A DNA stretch of 64,000 bases, taken from contig OU696593.1 of assembly GCA_916048095.2 (NCBI GenBank), positions 763,501 through 827,500 on the forward strand, in the 5' to 3' direction. The number at the start of each line of letters is the position of its first letter. Position 1 is the stretch's first letter. The notes below the pieces were generated by a model. The model had not been told where the DNA came from. It did no database searches and was given only the letters and a program-made list of their open reading frames with translations. Source of the DNA: Sacculina carcini. Taxonomy: Eukaryota; Arthropoda; Thecostraca; Sacculinidae. Shown in pieces: positions 1-18,657 of the stretch. The translations under genes and the position numbers were made by a program.

Positions 1-322
1 GCTTGCATTAATGTGTCTATTGTTTTGTGTGTTGTCAATCTGAGCTTATGTCCTTGTATGACTGATGTGTTGTCTAAATGTGTTATCTGCTGTGTAGTTT
101 TAATATGCTATCTGTAAACGTGAATGTATTGTTTATTTTGTGCGTTTATGTACTTATCTATTGTTTATGTGCGTGTGTGTGAGTGTCCTTGTCCCCCTCT
201 CTCTTTTTTTTTCTCTTTGTGCGCGCGTATGTGCTTCCTGTTCTTGTGTATGTTTGTTGTCCCATTCTATGTCCTGTCTGTGTATTGTTGTGTGTTTTTT
301 TTTTCCCACTGTTTTCTTTCTG

Positions 323-327
323 TCTGT

Positions 328-409
<82 letters not shown>

Positions 410-468
410 CGCCTTAGAGACCCTCTAGGTGTAGGGCGCTATATAAATATCTTAATGTAATGTAATAT
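323..468 (+). mobile_element. 3' end of an L2/CR1-like LINE with internal (TG)n
   Basis: A pure (TG)n tract at about 330-405 is followed by the tail gcgccttagagaccctctag, then gggcgctatataaat and a short TAATG repeat. The same order (TG block, GCGCC...GGGCGC hairpin, tail, TAATG repeats) occurs at 58140-58256, where it follows a recognisable LINE reverse-transcriptase C-terminus. A diverged copy lies at 35866-35975. No coding part is recognised upstream of the (TG)n in this copy. The next array starts directly after the tail. Confidence 0.65.
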
Positions 469-2505
469 GTGTCAGTGTGTGTCAGTGTCTGTCAGTGTGT
501 CAGTATGTGTCAGTGTGTGTCAGTATGTGTCAGTATGTGTCAGTATGTGTCAGTATGTATCAGTATGTGTCAGTGTGTCAGTATGTGTCAGTGTGTGTCA
601 GTGTGTGTCAGTATGTGTCAGTATGTGTCAGTGTGTGTCAGTATGTGTCAGTATGTGTCAGTGTGTGTCAGTGTGTGTCAGCGTGTCAGTGTGTCAGTGT
701 GTGTCAGTGTGTCAGTGTGTCAGTGTATGTCAGTATGTGTCAGTATGTGTCAGTATGTGTCAGTGTGTGTCAGTGTGTGTCAGTGTCTGTCAGTGTGTCA
801 GTATGTGTCAGTGTGTGTCAGTATGTGTCAGTATGTGTCAGTATGTATCAGTATGTGTCAGTCTGTCAGTATGTGTCAGTGTGTGTCAGTGTGTCAGTGT
901 GTCAGTGTGTGTCAGTGTGTGTCAGTGTGTGTCAGTGTGTCAGTGTGTGTCAGTATGCATCAGTGTGTCAGTGTGTCAGTGTGTGTCAGTATGTGTCAGT
1001 GTGTCAGTGTGTGTCAGTATGTATCAGTGTGTCAGTGTGTCGGTGTGTGTCAGTATGTGTCAGTGTGTGTCAGTGTGTCAGTATGTGTCAGTGTGTGTCA
1101 GTGTGTGTCAGTATGTGTCAGTATGTATCAGTATGTGTCAGTGTGTGTCAGTATGTGTCAGTGTGTGTCAGTATGTGTCAGTGTGTCAGTATGTGTCAGT
1201 ATGTGTCAGTATGTGTCAGTATGTGTCAGTGTGTGTCAGTGTGTGTCAGTGTCTGTCAGTGTGTCAGTATGTGTCAGTGTGTGTCAGTATGTGTCAGTAT
1301 GTATCAGTATGTGTCAGTCTGTCAGTATGTGTCAGTGTGTGTCAGTGTGTGTCAGTGTGTGTCAGTGTGTCAGTGTGTCAGTGTGTGTCAGTGTGTGTCA
1401 GTGTGTCAGTGTGTCAGTGTGTGTCAGTATGCATCAGTGTGTCAGTGTGTCAGTGTGTGTCAGTATGTGTCAGTATGTGTCAGTGTGTGTCAGTGTGTCA
1501 GTATGTGTCAGTATGTGTCAGTGTGTGTCAGTGTGTCAGTGTGTCAGTATGTGTCAGTGTGTGTCAGTGTGTGTCAGTATGTGTCAGTATGTATCAGTAT
1601 GTGTCAGTGTGTGTCAGTATGTGTCAGTGTGTCAGTGTGTGTCAGTATGTATCAGTGTGTCAGTGTGTCGGTGTGTGTCAGTATGTGTCAGTGTGTGTCA
1701 GTGTGTCAGTATGTGTCAGTGTGTGTCAGTGTGTGTCAGTATGTGTCAGTATGTATCAGTATGTGTCAGTGTGTGTCAGTATGTGTCAGTGTGTGTCAGT
1801 ATGTGTCAGTGTGTCAGTATGTGTCAGTGTGTCAGTGTGTCAGTATGTGTCAGTATGTGTCAGTGTGTGTCAGTGTCTGTCAGTGTGTCAGTATGTGTCA
1901 GTGTGTGTCAGTATGTGTCAGTATGTATCAGTATGTGTCAGTCTGTCAGTATGTGTCAGTGTGTCAGTGTGTCAGTATGTGTCAGTATGTGTCAGTATGT
2001 GTCAGTGTGTGTCAGTGTGTGTCAGTGTCTGTCAGTGTGTCAGTATGTGTCAGTGTGTGTCAGTATGTGTCAGTATGTATCAGTATGTGTCAGTCTGTCA
2101 GTATGTGTCAGTGTGTGTCAGTGTGTGTCAGTGTGTGTCAGTGTGTCAGTGTGTCAGTGTGTGTCAGTGTGTCAGTGTGTCAGTGTGTGTCAGTATGCAT
2201 CAGTGTGTCAGTGTGTCAGTGTGTGTCAGTATGTGTCAGTGTGTCAGTGTGTGTCAGTGTGTCAGTGTGTCAGTATGTGTCAGTGTGTGTCAGTGTGTCA
2301 GTATGTGTCAGTATGTGTCAGTGTGTGTCAGTATGTATCAGTATGTGTCAGTGTGTGTCAGTATGTGTCAGTGTGTGTCAGTGTGTGTCAGTGTGTCAGT
2401 ATGTGTCAGTATGTATCAGTGTGTCAGTGTGTCAGTATGTGTCAGTATGTGTCAGTGTGTGTCAGTATGTGTAAGTGTGTCAGTGTGTCAGTATATATCA
2501 GTGTG
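466..2505. repeat. 2-kb CAGTGTGT/CAGTATGTGT satellite array in a TAT intron
   Basis: About 2 kb made of CAGTGTGT, CAGTATGTGT and rare variants (CAGTATGCAT, CAGTCTGT, GTCGGTG). The variants recur as blocks (CAGTATGCAT near 952, 1427 and 2196), so there is higher-order structure. All three plus frames stay open only because the unit has no stop codon. The array lies in the TAT intron that begins at the donor at 2514 (minus strand) and is bounded on the left by a LINE tail. Confidence 0.9.
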
Positions 2506-2514
2506 CTAATTCAC

Positions 2515-9244
<6,730 letters not shown>

Positions 9245-9254
9245 CTAGGCGATA

Positions 9255-9385
9255 ACAACAAACACAACAACAACAACAACAATATACGCTGCTACCAAAC
9301 AAACAACAACAACAACAACAACAATATACGCTGCTACCAAACAAACAAACAACAACAACAACAATATACGCTGCTACCATACAAA

Positions 9386-9416
<31 letters not shown>

Positions 9417-9533
9417 AACAACAACAACAGCAACAGCAGCAACAACAACAACAACAAACACAACAGCCACAACAACAACAACAATATACGCTGCTACCAA
9501 ACAGCCACAACAACAACAACAACAACAACAAGG
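9255..9533. repeat. (CAA)n-based array directly upstream of a TAT exon
   Basis: (CAA)n tracts alternate with the spacer ATATACGCTGCTACCAAACA, about four times. On the TAT sense strand this is (TTG)n, ending just before the acceptor GCCTAG|GAGGAG at 9245. The TTG-rich tract stands where the polypyrimidine tract should be. Confidence 0.85.
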
Positions 9534-9561
9534 GCAATTCCTGCATGTTCATACCAACCAT

Positions 9562-11879
9562 TGTGAGCGAGTTATCGCAGTGATCACAGTGAATGTACTA
9601 AGACAAGTCCTGTTTGTTTGTGCTAGCACTGGCTGGCTGCTTGAATGAGCACAAAGATGGTTGAAGAGAAGAAGGGTGTTTCTTACGGCTGTTCGCCCGC
9701 TGTGTCGGCATCAAAACAGTGCATATGTTGATATTAGCGATGTTTTGTATAAATATTCTGCTATTGGCCAAACGTCTGCCAATTCGAGAACCGCCTCATC
9801 GTCACGACCAAACATTCCACGTAGTTGATACAATGAAATTGAACGGCGCAAAAAAACAGAACAAACAATATATTTGATTTATATTTCGTGATATTATAAT
9901 AATCAACCAATCTTAATTTGTAGCAAGTTTTCATTGAAATTCAAGCCAGATGTGTGCCGAATAACAATATTATTAATAATAGTGAAAATAGGAATAATAA
10001 TAAAAAATAATACGAAACGAATGAATCAAGAATATCGCATGAAATATTTCATCATCAAATATCATTAATATCATTAATAACATGTTTGTTTATCATGATA
10101 ATATTAACAGTATTATTTAATATAATAAGAACAATAATATAATTATTATTAATATGTTTATAATTACAATAATAATATTAATATTATTATTACTATAATT
10201 ATTATTATCATTTGCATTTGACCAAATGTGTCAGCTTTCAGTATTTATATAATGTTGTTGTTGTTGTTGTTGTTGTTGTAAATGATTGGAGGTTGTTGTT
10301 TAATGTTGGTAACACTCAACCAGCTTGTAAACAAACTCCTCACCCTGAATCTCAACTATACAAACATTTGCCTTCATCATGCTTATTACGACATCAAGAT
10401 TTAGATTTATTAACATGCGTCCTATATTTTCCTATTGACCAGCGAGAGATTGAGTGGCGTGGGTAATTATGAAATTAGGAGATCGTAACAACGCATCTCA
10501 CGTGAAAATGATGACATTTGTTTCTCGAACAATATAGCTACATTCACTGGCAGAACTCACAGATATTGCTTCCTGCGATGGTCGATATAGCTGGATCTAT
10601 GATTACTGTAGTGGAGCATGTTTATGTGATGTTACAGTGCAGCTTACAGAATGATGAGGGGTCGACAATATTATCGCTGCAGCTCTTCACACCAGACTCC
10701 TAAGAGCAAATATATATATTATATATTATATATACTATATATATTCCAGCATTCAAGCTGCCTGAATGCTCGAAATTACTGGCCTTTAATCAATGATAAT
10801 GGCACCCAATATTTAACAAAGTTCAACATCAATCGGACAGCGAGAGTTGAAGAATATAATTTGATATGATAATAGAATAGAATTAGAAAGATAGAATTTG
10901 CTATCAAATTATGTATAATTAAATAAATTTGTTTCATTTTTTCTCAAATTATTGTACGACGCACGCTAGCACATATAATATTCTTTTAGCTATTTTATAT
11001 TTCATCGTGGATCGTGGTTTTACCCTAATTTGACGCAACGCTATGTATTATGGCGCAATTGCTTGAAATTAATGTATATTTCTTAATCTGCGTTCGGAAA
11101 GGAAAAGTGGCGAAAAAACGTTGCAGAAAATAATGAGAGATGTAACAAAAAATATTTAAACGTATAATCAATGTTCAATAAAGTTTTTGAAAACTGCTTA
11201 CCTAAATATCTGGCAGCCGTGTATGGGCTTTTCCATACACGGTTGCCACGCACCGTTTCATTCAAGGTTTTGTATTTGTATCTTTGTGTACTAATTCGGT
11301 ATTAGCTTTTTGTGCACACCGAATGAAAATTTTTTTGTTGGACGCCTCATTCTTAGATGTCTCAGCTTGCTAGCATATTACGGGATCCGTTTTTTTGCGT
11401 GCGTGCCTTCTTGTGCTGTCCTGGTTTTATGCTACTGTATATAATTGAGGTGGCTTGTACATGCGTGTTTATATTTATTATAGCTGTTTTATTCTGCTCT
11501 TTACGCCTTCAGTTTTCAGCGTCCATGCTTTGATAAATATGCCTATAATACAAATAATCCTGATTTGGCTCGTTGAAGCGTTTAAAATGTAATGGTCATA
11601 CGATTCTTACGAGCGAAGCGAGTCTATATTCAGGTTGAAGTTAAATTTGAGCGGCACGACCGGACTGTAACACTATTTGTACGCTGTTTACAACGGAACC
11701 ACTGACAATTTTCACCAAATATTCCTCATTTTGTAGAGGACTTTGTCATACTAAGTTTTGACGCCAGAACTTTGTTCTCCCGAAGCAGCTTGCTGGTTTA
11801 TAAAACAAATTGTATTATCAGTGTTTTATGAATAATTTCAATTAATTGTGACAGTTTGGCAGAATAATTAGCGTTTCTC
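9562..11879. other. Intergenic AT-rich region between TAT and NDUFA10
   Basis: No gene is recognised. 9840-10210 is very AT-rich (AATAAT tracts), 10255-10280 is a (TTG)n run, and short AT dinucleotide tracts lie near 10711-10745. The two flanking genes diverge from here, so both promoters probably lie in it, including an unidentified 5' TAT exon. No TATA box or other site is convincing. Confidence 0.6.
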
Positions 11880-14800
11880 ATGGCGACGAGTGTGTTGGCT
11901 CGGCTTCAAGGCCGCCTGCTGGCCTCGCCTCTCAAAACTCTCACGACCAGTCAACACCGGGCCAATAGCACGCTGCCTGAAGCCTCTTTCACGAGCAAAT
12001 CGGTGCGGGGCGGTCCCAAGACATGGAAGTTGCCTGCTTGGAACTACGAACGTCTGGGCTTCAACAGTTTCCACATCCTCACCGACACGACCAAGGATCG
12101 TTTCGACGGTCACAGCAAGGTGGTGGTGATCGAGGGTCCGATGACGGCCGGCAAGAACGCGCTGGCCCGCAACTTCGCCGACGAGTTCGAGATGATGTTG
12201 ATTCCACGACCAACTCGCGACGTCTACTTCCACAACCGCTACGGCATTGACCTGCCGGCGCTCAACTCTCAGATCGATCACTACGCGCACTTCCTCCACT
12301 ACACTGACATGCTGCCTAACCCGCGCGACGACAGGCTGCACAGGGTCATGTTTGAGCAGTTCATGTTCAAACTGGAACAGACCTACACTGCTCTGGCGCA
12401 CCTCCTCAACACAGGCCAGTTGTGATCTAGTTCTCCTTCTCAACACAATTGTGATCTAGTTCTCCTTCTTAACACAGTTTTGATCTAGTTCTCCTTCTCA
12501 ACACAGTTTTGATCTAGTTCTCCTTCTTAACACAGTTTTGATCTAGTTTTCCTTCTCAACACAATTGTGATCTAGTTTTCCTTCTCAACACAGTTTTGAT
12601 CTAGTTCTCCTTCTCAACACAATTGTGATCTAGTTCTCCTTCTCAACACAATTGTGATCTAGTTCTCCTTCTCAACACAATTGTGATCTAGTTCTCCTTC
12701 TCAACACAGTTGTGATCTAGTTCTCCTTATCAACACAGTTGTGATCTAGTTTTCCTTCTTAACACAATTGTGATCTAGTTCTCCTTCTTAACACAGTTGT
12801 GATCTAGTTTTCCTTCTCAACACAGTTGTGATCTAGTTTTCCTTCTCAACACAGTTGTGATCTAGTTTTCCTTCTCAACACAATTGTGATCTAGTTCTCC
12901 TTCTCAACACAATTGTGATCTAGTTCTGCTTCTCAACACAATTGTGATCTAGTTCTCCTTCTCAACACAATTGTGATCTAGTTCTTCTCAACAAAATTGT
13001 GATCTAGTTCTTCTCAACATAATTGTGATCTAGTTCTCCTTCTTAACATAATTGTGATCTAGTTCTCCTTCTCGGCATAATTGTGATCTAGTTCTCCTTC
13101 TCGGCACAATTGTGATCTAGTTCTTCTCCTCAACACAATTGTGATCTAGTTCTTCTTCTCAACACAATTGTGATCTAGTTCTCCTTCTCAACATAATTGT
13201 GATCTAGTTCTTCTTCTCAACACAATTGTGATCTAGTTCTTCTTCTCAACACAATTGTGATCTAGTTCTTCTTCTCAACACAGTTGTGATCTAGTTCTCC
13301 TTCTGGTACTAGTCGTTATACCGACGGTGCGGTATTTTGCAAGCATTGAGCTATTTCTTGGTTGTTGGGCGCCGAGTATTCATGACTGCCGCTTCTAACA
13401 CGTGCTGCGTTGTTGTTGTTGTTGTGATCTGACAGGCGAGGGTTTGGTTATGACGAAACCCGTGTACAGCGACTCGGTCTACTGGGAAGCCATGGCCAAA
13501 CTGGACTACATCTCGAGAACAGGTGATGCGCGTGAATTGTCGCACGTGGCGTCAATTATTGGGGTCACTACCGTTTTAGCCAACGAACCGTTTTGGCCAA
13601 CGCTCGGCGATCGAAATACGATGCGATGAATATCGACATTGGCTAAAATGGTACATGTTGTGAGTGAATCTTTCAAATTTTTGAACACAAACAAATCGTT
13701 AGATTAGCTTTGGTTAGGTTAGGTGAGGTTAGGTCAGGTTAGGTTAGTTTTCGCTTAACCTTCAGTCACTAGATACGCCACTGTCAGATGCACTCACAAT
13801 ATGTACCATTTTAGCCAATGTCGATATTCATCGCATCGTATTTCGTCCGCTTAGTGTTTGGCCAAAACGGTTCGTTGGCTGAAACGCTAGTAGAACGGTA
13901 GTAGTTATTGCCTCTTGGTTGATTGATGATCGTGGATTATGATGGTGGTTGTGTGTTTGTGTGGGCAGAGTTGCGGGAGTTACGTGAGGTGGAGTTTATC
14001 AGTCGTCCCACAGTGTTGAGACCTCACCTGGTCATCTACCTTGACCTGACCGCAGCACAGGTCATGGACAGAATCAAGGTGACATCACCACCATCTGTGT
14101 GCACGTGATACTCGACTTGTAGTCACACATAGAAGTCGTGGAGTTCTTCTAATCCTCCACTTATTGTCGATTGACTATGTCCGCTGATAGTTCCCTATTT
14201 CTATCAGGGAGTGCGTATTGCTTGATGACAAGACGAGTTTGATGTCTTGATGAAAATGTCGACCGAATCATTGCTTCTTTCATCACCGCCCTCGTTCCAG
14301 TGTTGCTAATTGCACGTAATATGAATCAACTCAATGGTTGCATGTTGCACGTGCTGTTGCAGAAGCGCGCGCTGCCGGAGGAGTTGAAGTCGCCGTTGTT
14401 GAGCGAGGAGTTCGTGTCGGCCCTGATTGATACATACAAGAACGAGTGGCTGCCTGCCATGGACTCGCACGCCGAGGTGCTGGTGGTGGACGCCAGCGAC
14501 CCGCTCGAGGTCGAGTTCGTCATCGATCACGTGCAGAAACTGCAGCTCGATCAACTGGACGATTACGAGAGCAAAATGGCCGACTGGCTGCTCACCTCAC
14601 ATCAATCCATCGGCAGAATACGACACTGGTGACTCAACACACAATCATTCACTGATACTGGTGACTCAACACACAATCATTCACTGATACTGGTGACTCA
14701 ACACACAATCATTCACTCACACTGGTGACTCAACACACAATCATTCACTCACACTGGTGATTCAACACACAATCATTCACTAACACTGGTGACTCAACAC

Positions 14801-17748
14801 ACAATCATTCACTCACACTGGTGATTCAACACACAATCATTCACTGATACTGGTGACTCAACACACAATCACTCACTGATACTGGTGACTCAACACACAA
14901 TCATTCACTGATACTGGTGACTCAACACACAATCATTCACTGATACTGGTGACTCAACACACAATCATTCACTGATACTGGTGATTCAACACACAATCAT
15001 TCACTGATACTGGTGACTCAACACACAATCATTCACTGATACTGGTGACTCAACACACAATCATTCACTGATACTGGTGACTCAACACACAATCACTCAC
15101 TGATAATGGTGATTCAACACACAATCATTCACTCACACTGGTGACTCAACACACAATCATTCACTCACACTGGTGACTCAACACACAATCACTCACTGAT
15201 AATGGTGATTCAACACACAATCATTCACTCACACTGGTGACTCAACACACAATCATTCACTGATACTGGTGACTCAGCACACAATCATTCACTGATACTG
15301 GTGACTCAACACACAATCATTCACTGATACTGGTGACTCAACACACAATCATTCACTGATTCTGGTGACTCAACACACAATCATTCACTCACACTGGTGA
15401 CTCAACACACAATCATTCACTGATACTGGTGACTCAACACACAATCATTCACTCACACTGGTGACTCAACACACAATCACTCACTGATACTGGTGACTCA
15501 ACACACAATCATTCACTCACACTGGTGACTCAACACACAATCATTCACTGATAATGGTGACTCAATACAATCATTCACTGATACTGGTGACTCAACACAC
15601 AATCATTCACTGATACTGGTGACTCAACACACAATCATTCACTCACACTGGTGACTCAACACACAATCATTCACTGATACTGGTGACTCAACACACAATC
15701 ATTCACTCACACTGGTGACTCAACACACAATCACTCACTGATACTGGTGACTCAGCACAATCATTCACTGATACTGGTGACTCAACACACAATCACTCAC
15801 TGATACTGGTGACTCAACACACAATCATTCACTGATACTGGTGACTCAACACACAATCATTCACACTGGTGACTCAACACACAATCATTCACTAACACTG
15901 GTGACTCAACACACAATCATTCACTGATACTGGTGACTCAACACACAATCATTCACTCACACTGGTGACTCAACACACAATCATTCACTGATACTGGTGA
16001 CTCAACACACAATCATTCACTCACACTGGTGACTCAACACACAATCACTCACTGATACTGGTGACTCAACACACAATCATTCACTGATACTGGTGACTCA
16101 ACACACAATCACTCACTGATACTGGTGACTCAACACACAATCATTCACTGATACTGGTGACTCAACACACAATCATTCACACTGGTGACTCAACACACAA
16201 TCATTCACTAACACTGGTGACTCAACACACAATCATTCACTGATAATGGTGACTCAATACAATCATTCACTGATACTGGTGACTCAACACACAATCATTC
16301 ACTGATAATGGTGACTCAACACACAATCATTCACTCACACTGGTGACTCAACACACAATCACTCACTGATACTGGTGACTCAACACACAATCATTCACTC
16401 ACACTGGTGATTCAACACACAATCATTCACTGATACTGGTGATTCAACACACAATCATTCACTGATACTGGTGACTCAACACACAATCATTCACTGATAC
16501 TGGTGACTCAACACACAATCATTCACTAACACTGGTGACTCAACACACAATCATTCACTAACACTGGTGACTCAACACACAATCATTCACTGATAATGGT
16601 GACTCAACACACAATCATTCACTGATAATGGTGACTCAACACACAATCATTCACTGATACTGGTGACTCAACACAAAATCATTCACTGATAATGTTGACT
16701 CAACACACAATCATTCACTGATAATGGTGACTCAGCACACAATCATTCACTAACACACAATAACACAATCATTCACTAACACACAATAACACAATCATTC
16801 ACTAACACACAATAACACAATCATTCACTAACACACAATAACACAATCATTCACTAACACACAATAACACAATCATTCACTAACACACAATAACACAATC
16901 ATTCACTCATATACACAATAACACAATCATTCACTAACACACAATAACACAATCATTCACTAACACACAATAACACAATCATTCACTAACACACAATAAC
17001 ACAATCATTCACTAACACACAATAACACAATCATTCAATCATATACACAATAACACAATCATTCACTCATATACACAATAACACAATCATTCACTAACAC
17101 ACAATAACACAATCATTCACTAACACACAATAACACAATCATTCACTAACACACAATAACACAATCAATCACTAACACACAATAACACAATCATTCACTA
17201 ACACACAATAACACAATCATTCACTAACACACAATAACACAATCATTCACTCATACACAATAACACACTGTTTCTCACTGAATCGTTGTGTTTCACATCT
17301 CACACACCTCACTCACTGTCACTGTGCGCGTGCAGTGACGTAGTGGCTCGGTGTGTGTGATGTGACTCAGGTACACCAACGAGAGGGACTGTTTGCTCAA
17401 GTCAGTGATATGTGACATGGTCCACACACCAGCTCACATGCTCATCACCAATGAATTCAACCAGAGAACCGAACTGCTGTCCAAGGTGACTTCACTCTCA
17501 TTGTGTGCATGATTAGCGCTGGTTCTACTGGTTATATTCACGTATAATGCTCTATTTACAGCTAGCAAGTAAATCACTAGCTGAATTGTAGCTGCTAAAT
17601 TGTTGAACAGCAGAACTACGGTGCCAAATTGTCTCTCTGTCTGTCTGTCTGATTGTCACAGCTCGTGGCAGACACGGTATTGCACCCCCTGCCACCACAA
17701 GAAGTATCAACTGAACTATTATTTCTAGCTAAACAATTTCCCATATGA
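11880..17748 (+). CDS. NDUFA10: NADH dehydrogenase 1 alpha subcomplex subunit 10 (complex I 42-kDa subunit)
   Basis: Accessory subunit of mitochondrial complex I from the deoxynucleoside-kinase fold family. Exons: 11880-12414, 13436-13522, 13969-14078, 14363-14628, 17371-17485, 17662-17748 (stop TGA), giving 399 aa against about 355 in human. The N-terminus is basic, a likely mitochondrial presequence. Next come VVVIEGPMTAGKNALA (the P-loop-like start of the kinase fold), LLNTGEGLVMTKPVYSD (human has LLTTGQGVVLERSIFSD), RPHLVIYLDL and the C-terminal helices. The ATG at 11880 opens the frame and precedes the presequence. The exon 1 to exon 2 phase only fits a GC donor, ACACAG|GCCAGT. The last exon is assigned by phase and splice sites and is the least certain. 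Intron 1 is a 29-bp minisatellite, intron 2 holds a foldback MITE and intron 4 is a 2.6-kb array. Confidence 0.9.
12420..13310. repeat. 29-bp minisatellite filling NDUFA10 intron 1
   Basis: About 30 copies of a 29-bp unit with core TTGTGATCTAGTTCTCCTTC followed by TCAACACAA or TCAACACAG. The exon 1 end reads CTCAACACAGGCCAGTTGTG, so the unit resembles the exon-intron junction with the five bases around GCCAG missing. Units vary mainly at CAATT/CAGTT and in the length of the CTT part. Confidence 0.95.
13567..13905. mobile_element. Foldback (long inverted repeat) MITE in NDUFA10 intron 2
   Basis: The left arm (13567-13670) and right arm (13791-13905) are reverse complements over about 100 bp. 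Shared blocks are gccaacgaaccgttttggcc, gaaatacgatgcgatgaata and ggctaaaatggtac. The roughly 120-bp centre contains GGTTAGGTTAGGTGAGGTTA and similar. There is no coding capacity. The family is not recognised. Confidence 0.88.
14629..17265. repeat. 2.6-kb minisatellite filling NDUFA10 intron 4
   Basis: About 65 copies of a roughly 32-bp unit, core ACTGGTGACTCAACACACAA then TCATTCACTGAT or TCATTCACTCAC. From 16740 a shorter unit (ACACACAATAACACAATCAT) takes over. The first unit starts at the splice donor: exon 4 ends CGACACTG|GTGACTCAAC, so every full unit repeats the donor sequence ACTG|GTGACT. Confidence 0.95.
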
Positions 17749-18353
17749 TTGAATTGTATGGGATATTATGAAAGTACACCTTTCTTTCTGTCTGTAACAC
17801 CCTGCGATGCGTGTGTGTGTGTGTGTGTTGTCAGATTGCCGGTCAAATATACCAGTTGACTACTCCTCTCATAGGAACCAGCCCTCGCGCTCGCTAACCC
17901 CTCTGTTATGATTGTCATTGTGGTGTGTGTGTGTGTGTGTGTCAGTGTGTCGGTTAAATACACAAGCAATGTGTATTTGTGTGTTTATCAAGAGATTTCA
18001 TCACACACGTACTTGTAATGTAAGGCACCTCCTTCTTCATGCGAGTGCAGTGAAACACAGTATAATTTTAATTGGCATGACAAATGCACTGTACATACCA
18101 GGGGTCGGGATAATATTTCTACTGAGAGTCGTATAATTATTACTGTCAATAATTGCAAGTCAGAACTGAATTTGTGGGAAATAAGACAAGAAAAACTAAA
18201 CTTGACATTCCATGTTAATTATTACATGAATTGGGTGCAATAAACAAAAACCAAAATTTACTAACACGTTTATCTGCTTGAAAATAAATAAAAACAGGAC
18301 ACGTTCATACATTTTATCAGGCGAACTCAAATAGTTCACCCACCCTCGTACAT

Positions 18354-18405
<52 letters not shown>

Positions 18406-18657
18406 GAAAAAATATCAAATGTACAAATATATGATGTAATTGTGATATAAAAAACCATGTTGAAAAGGTGCATGTCAATTACATCTGTCATAATTTGTAC
18501 AAATCACGTGACATGCCGGTGAAAGCACTGTCATTTATCATCGAGGAAACTGAATTATTTACTGTGATCGGTGCTTACTGACTAGAAGTGATTGGAAGTG
18601 ACTAGAAGTGACTATAAGTGGGGTAATTCAGGCACGATACCAACAGATCCTCCAATC
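17749..18657. other. Intergenic region between convergent NDUFA10 and coiled-coil genes
   Basis: AT-rich sequence with short TG tracts at 17811-17828 and 17921-17943 and a (CA)n run at 18355-18402. It presumably holds both 3' UTRs. No coding exon is recognised. Confidence 0.6.

Noticed and set aside
13700-13760. Interstitial telomere remnant (GGTTAGGTTAGGT).
   Set aside because: It lies in the loop of a foldback MITE and is imperfect and short; more likely part of the element.
14629-17265. CRISPR-like regular repeat array.
   Set aside because: No unique spacers: units are contiguous and nearly identical, inside a eukaryotic intron. The same applies to the arrays at 12420, 40855 and 42827.
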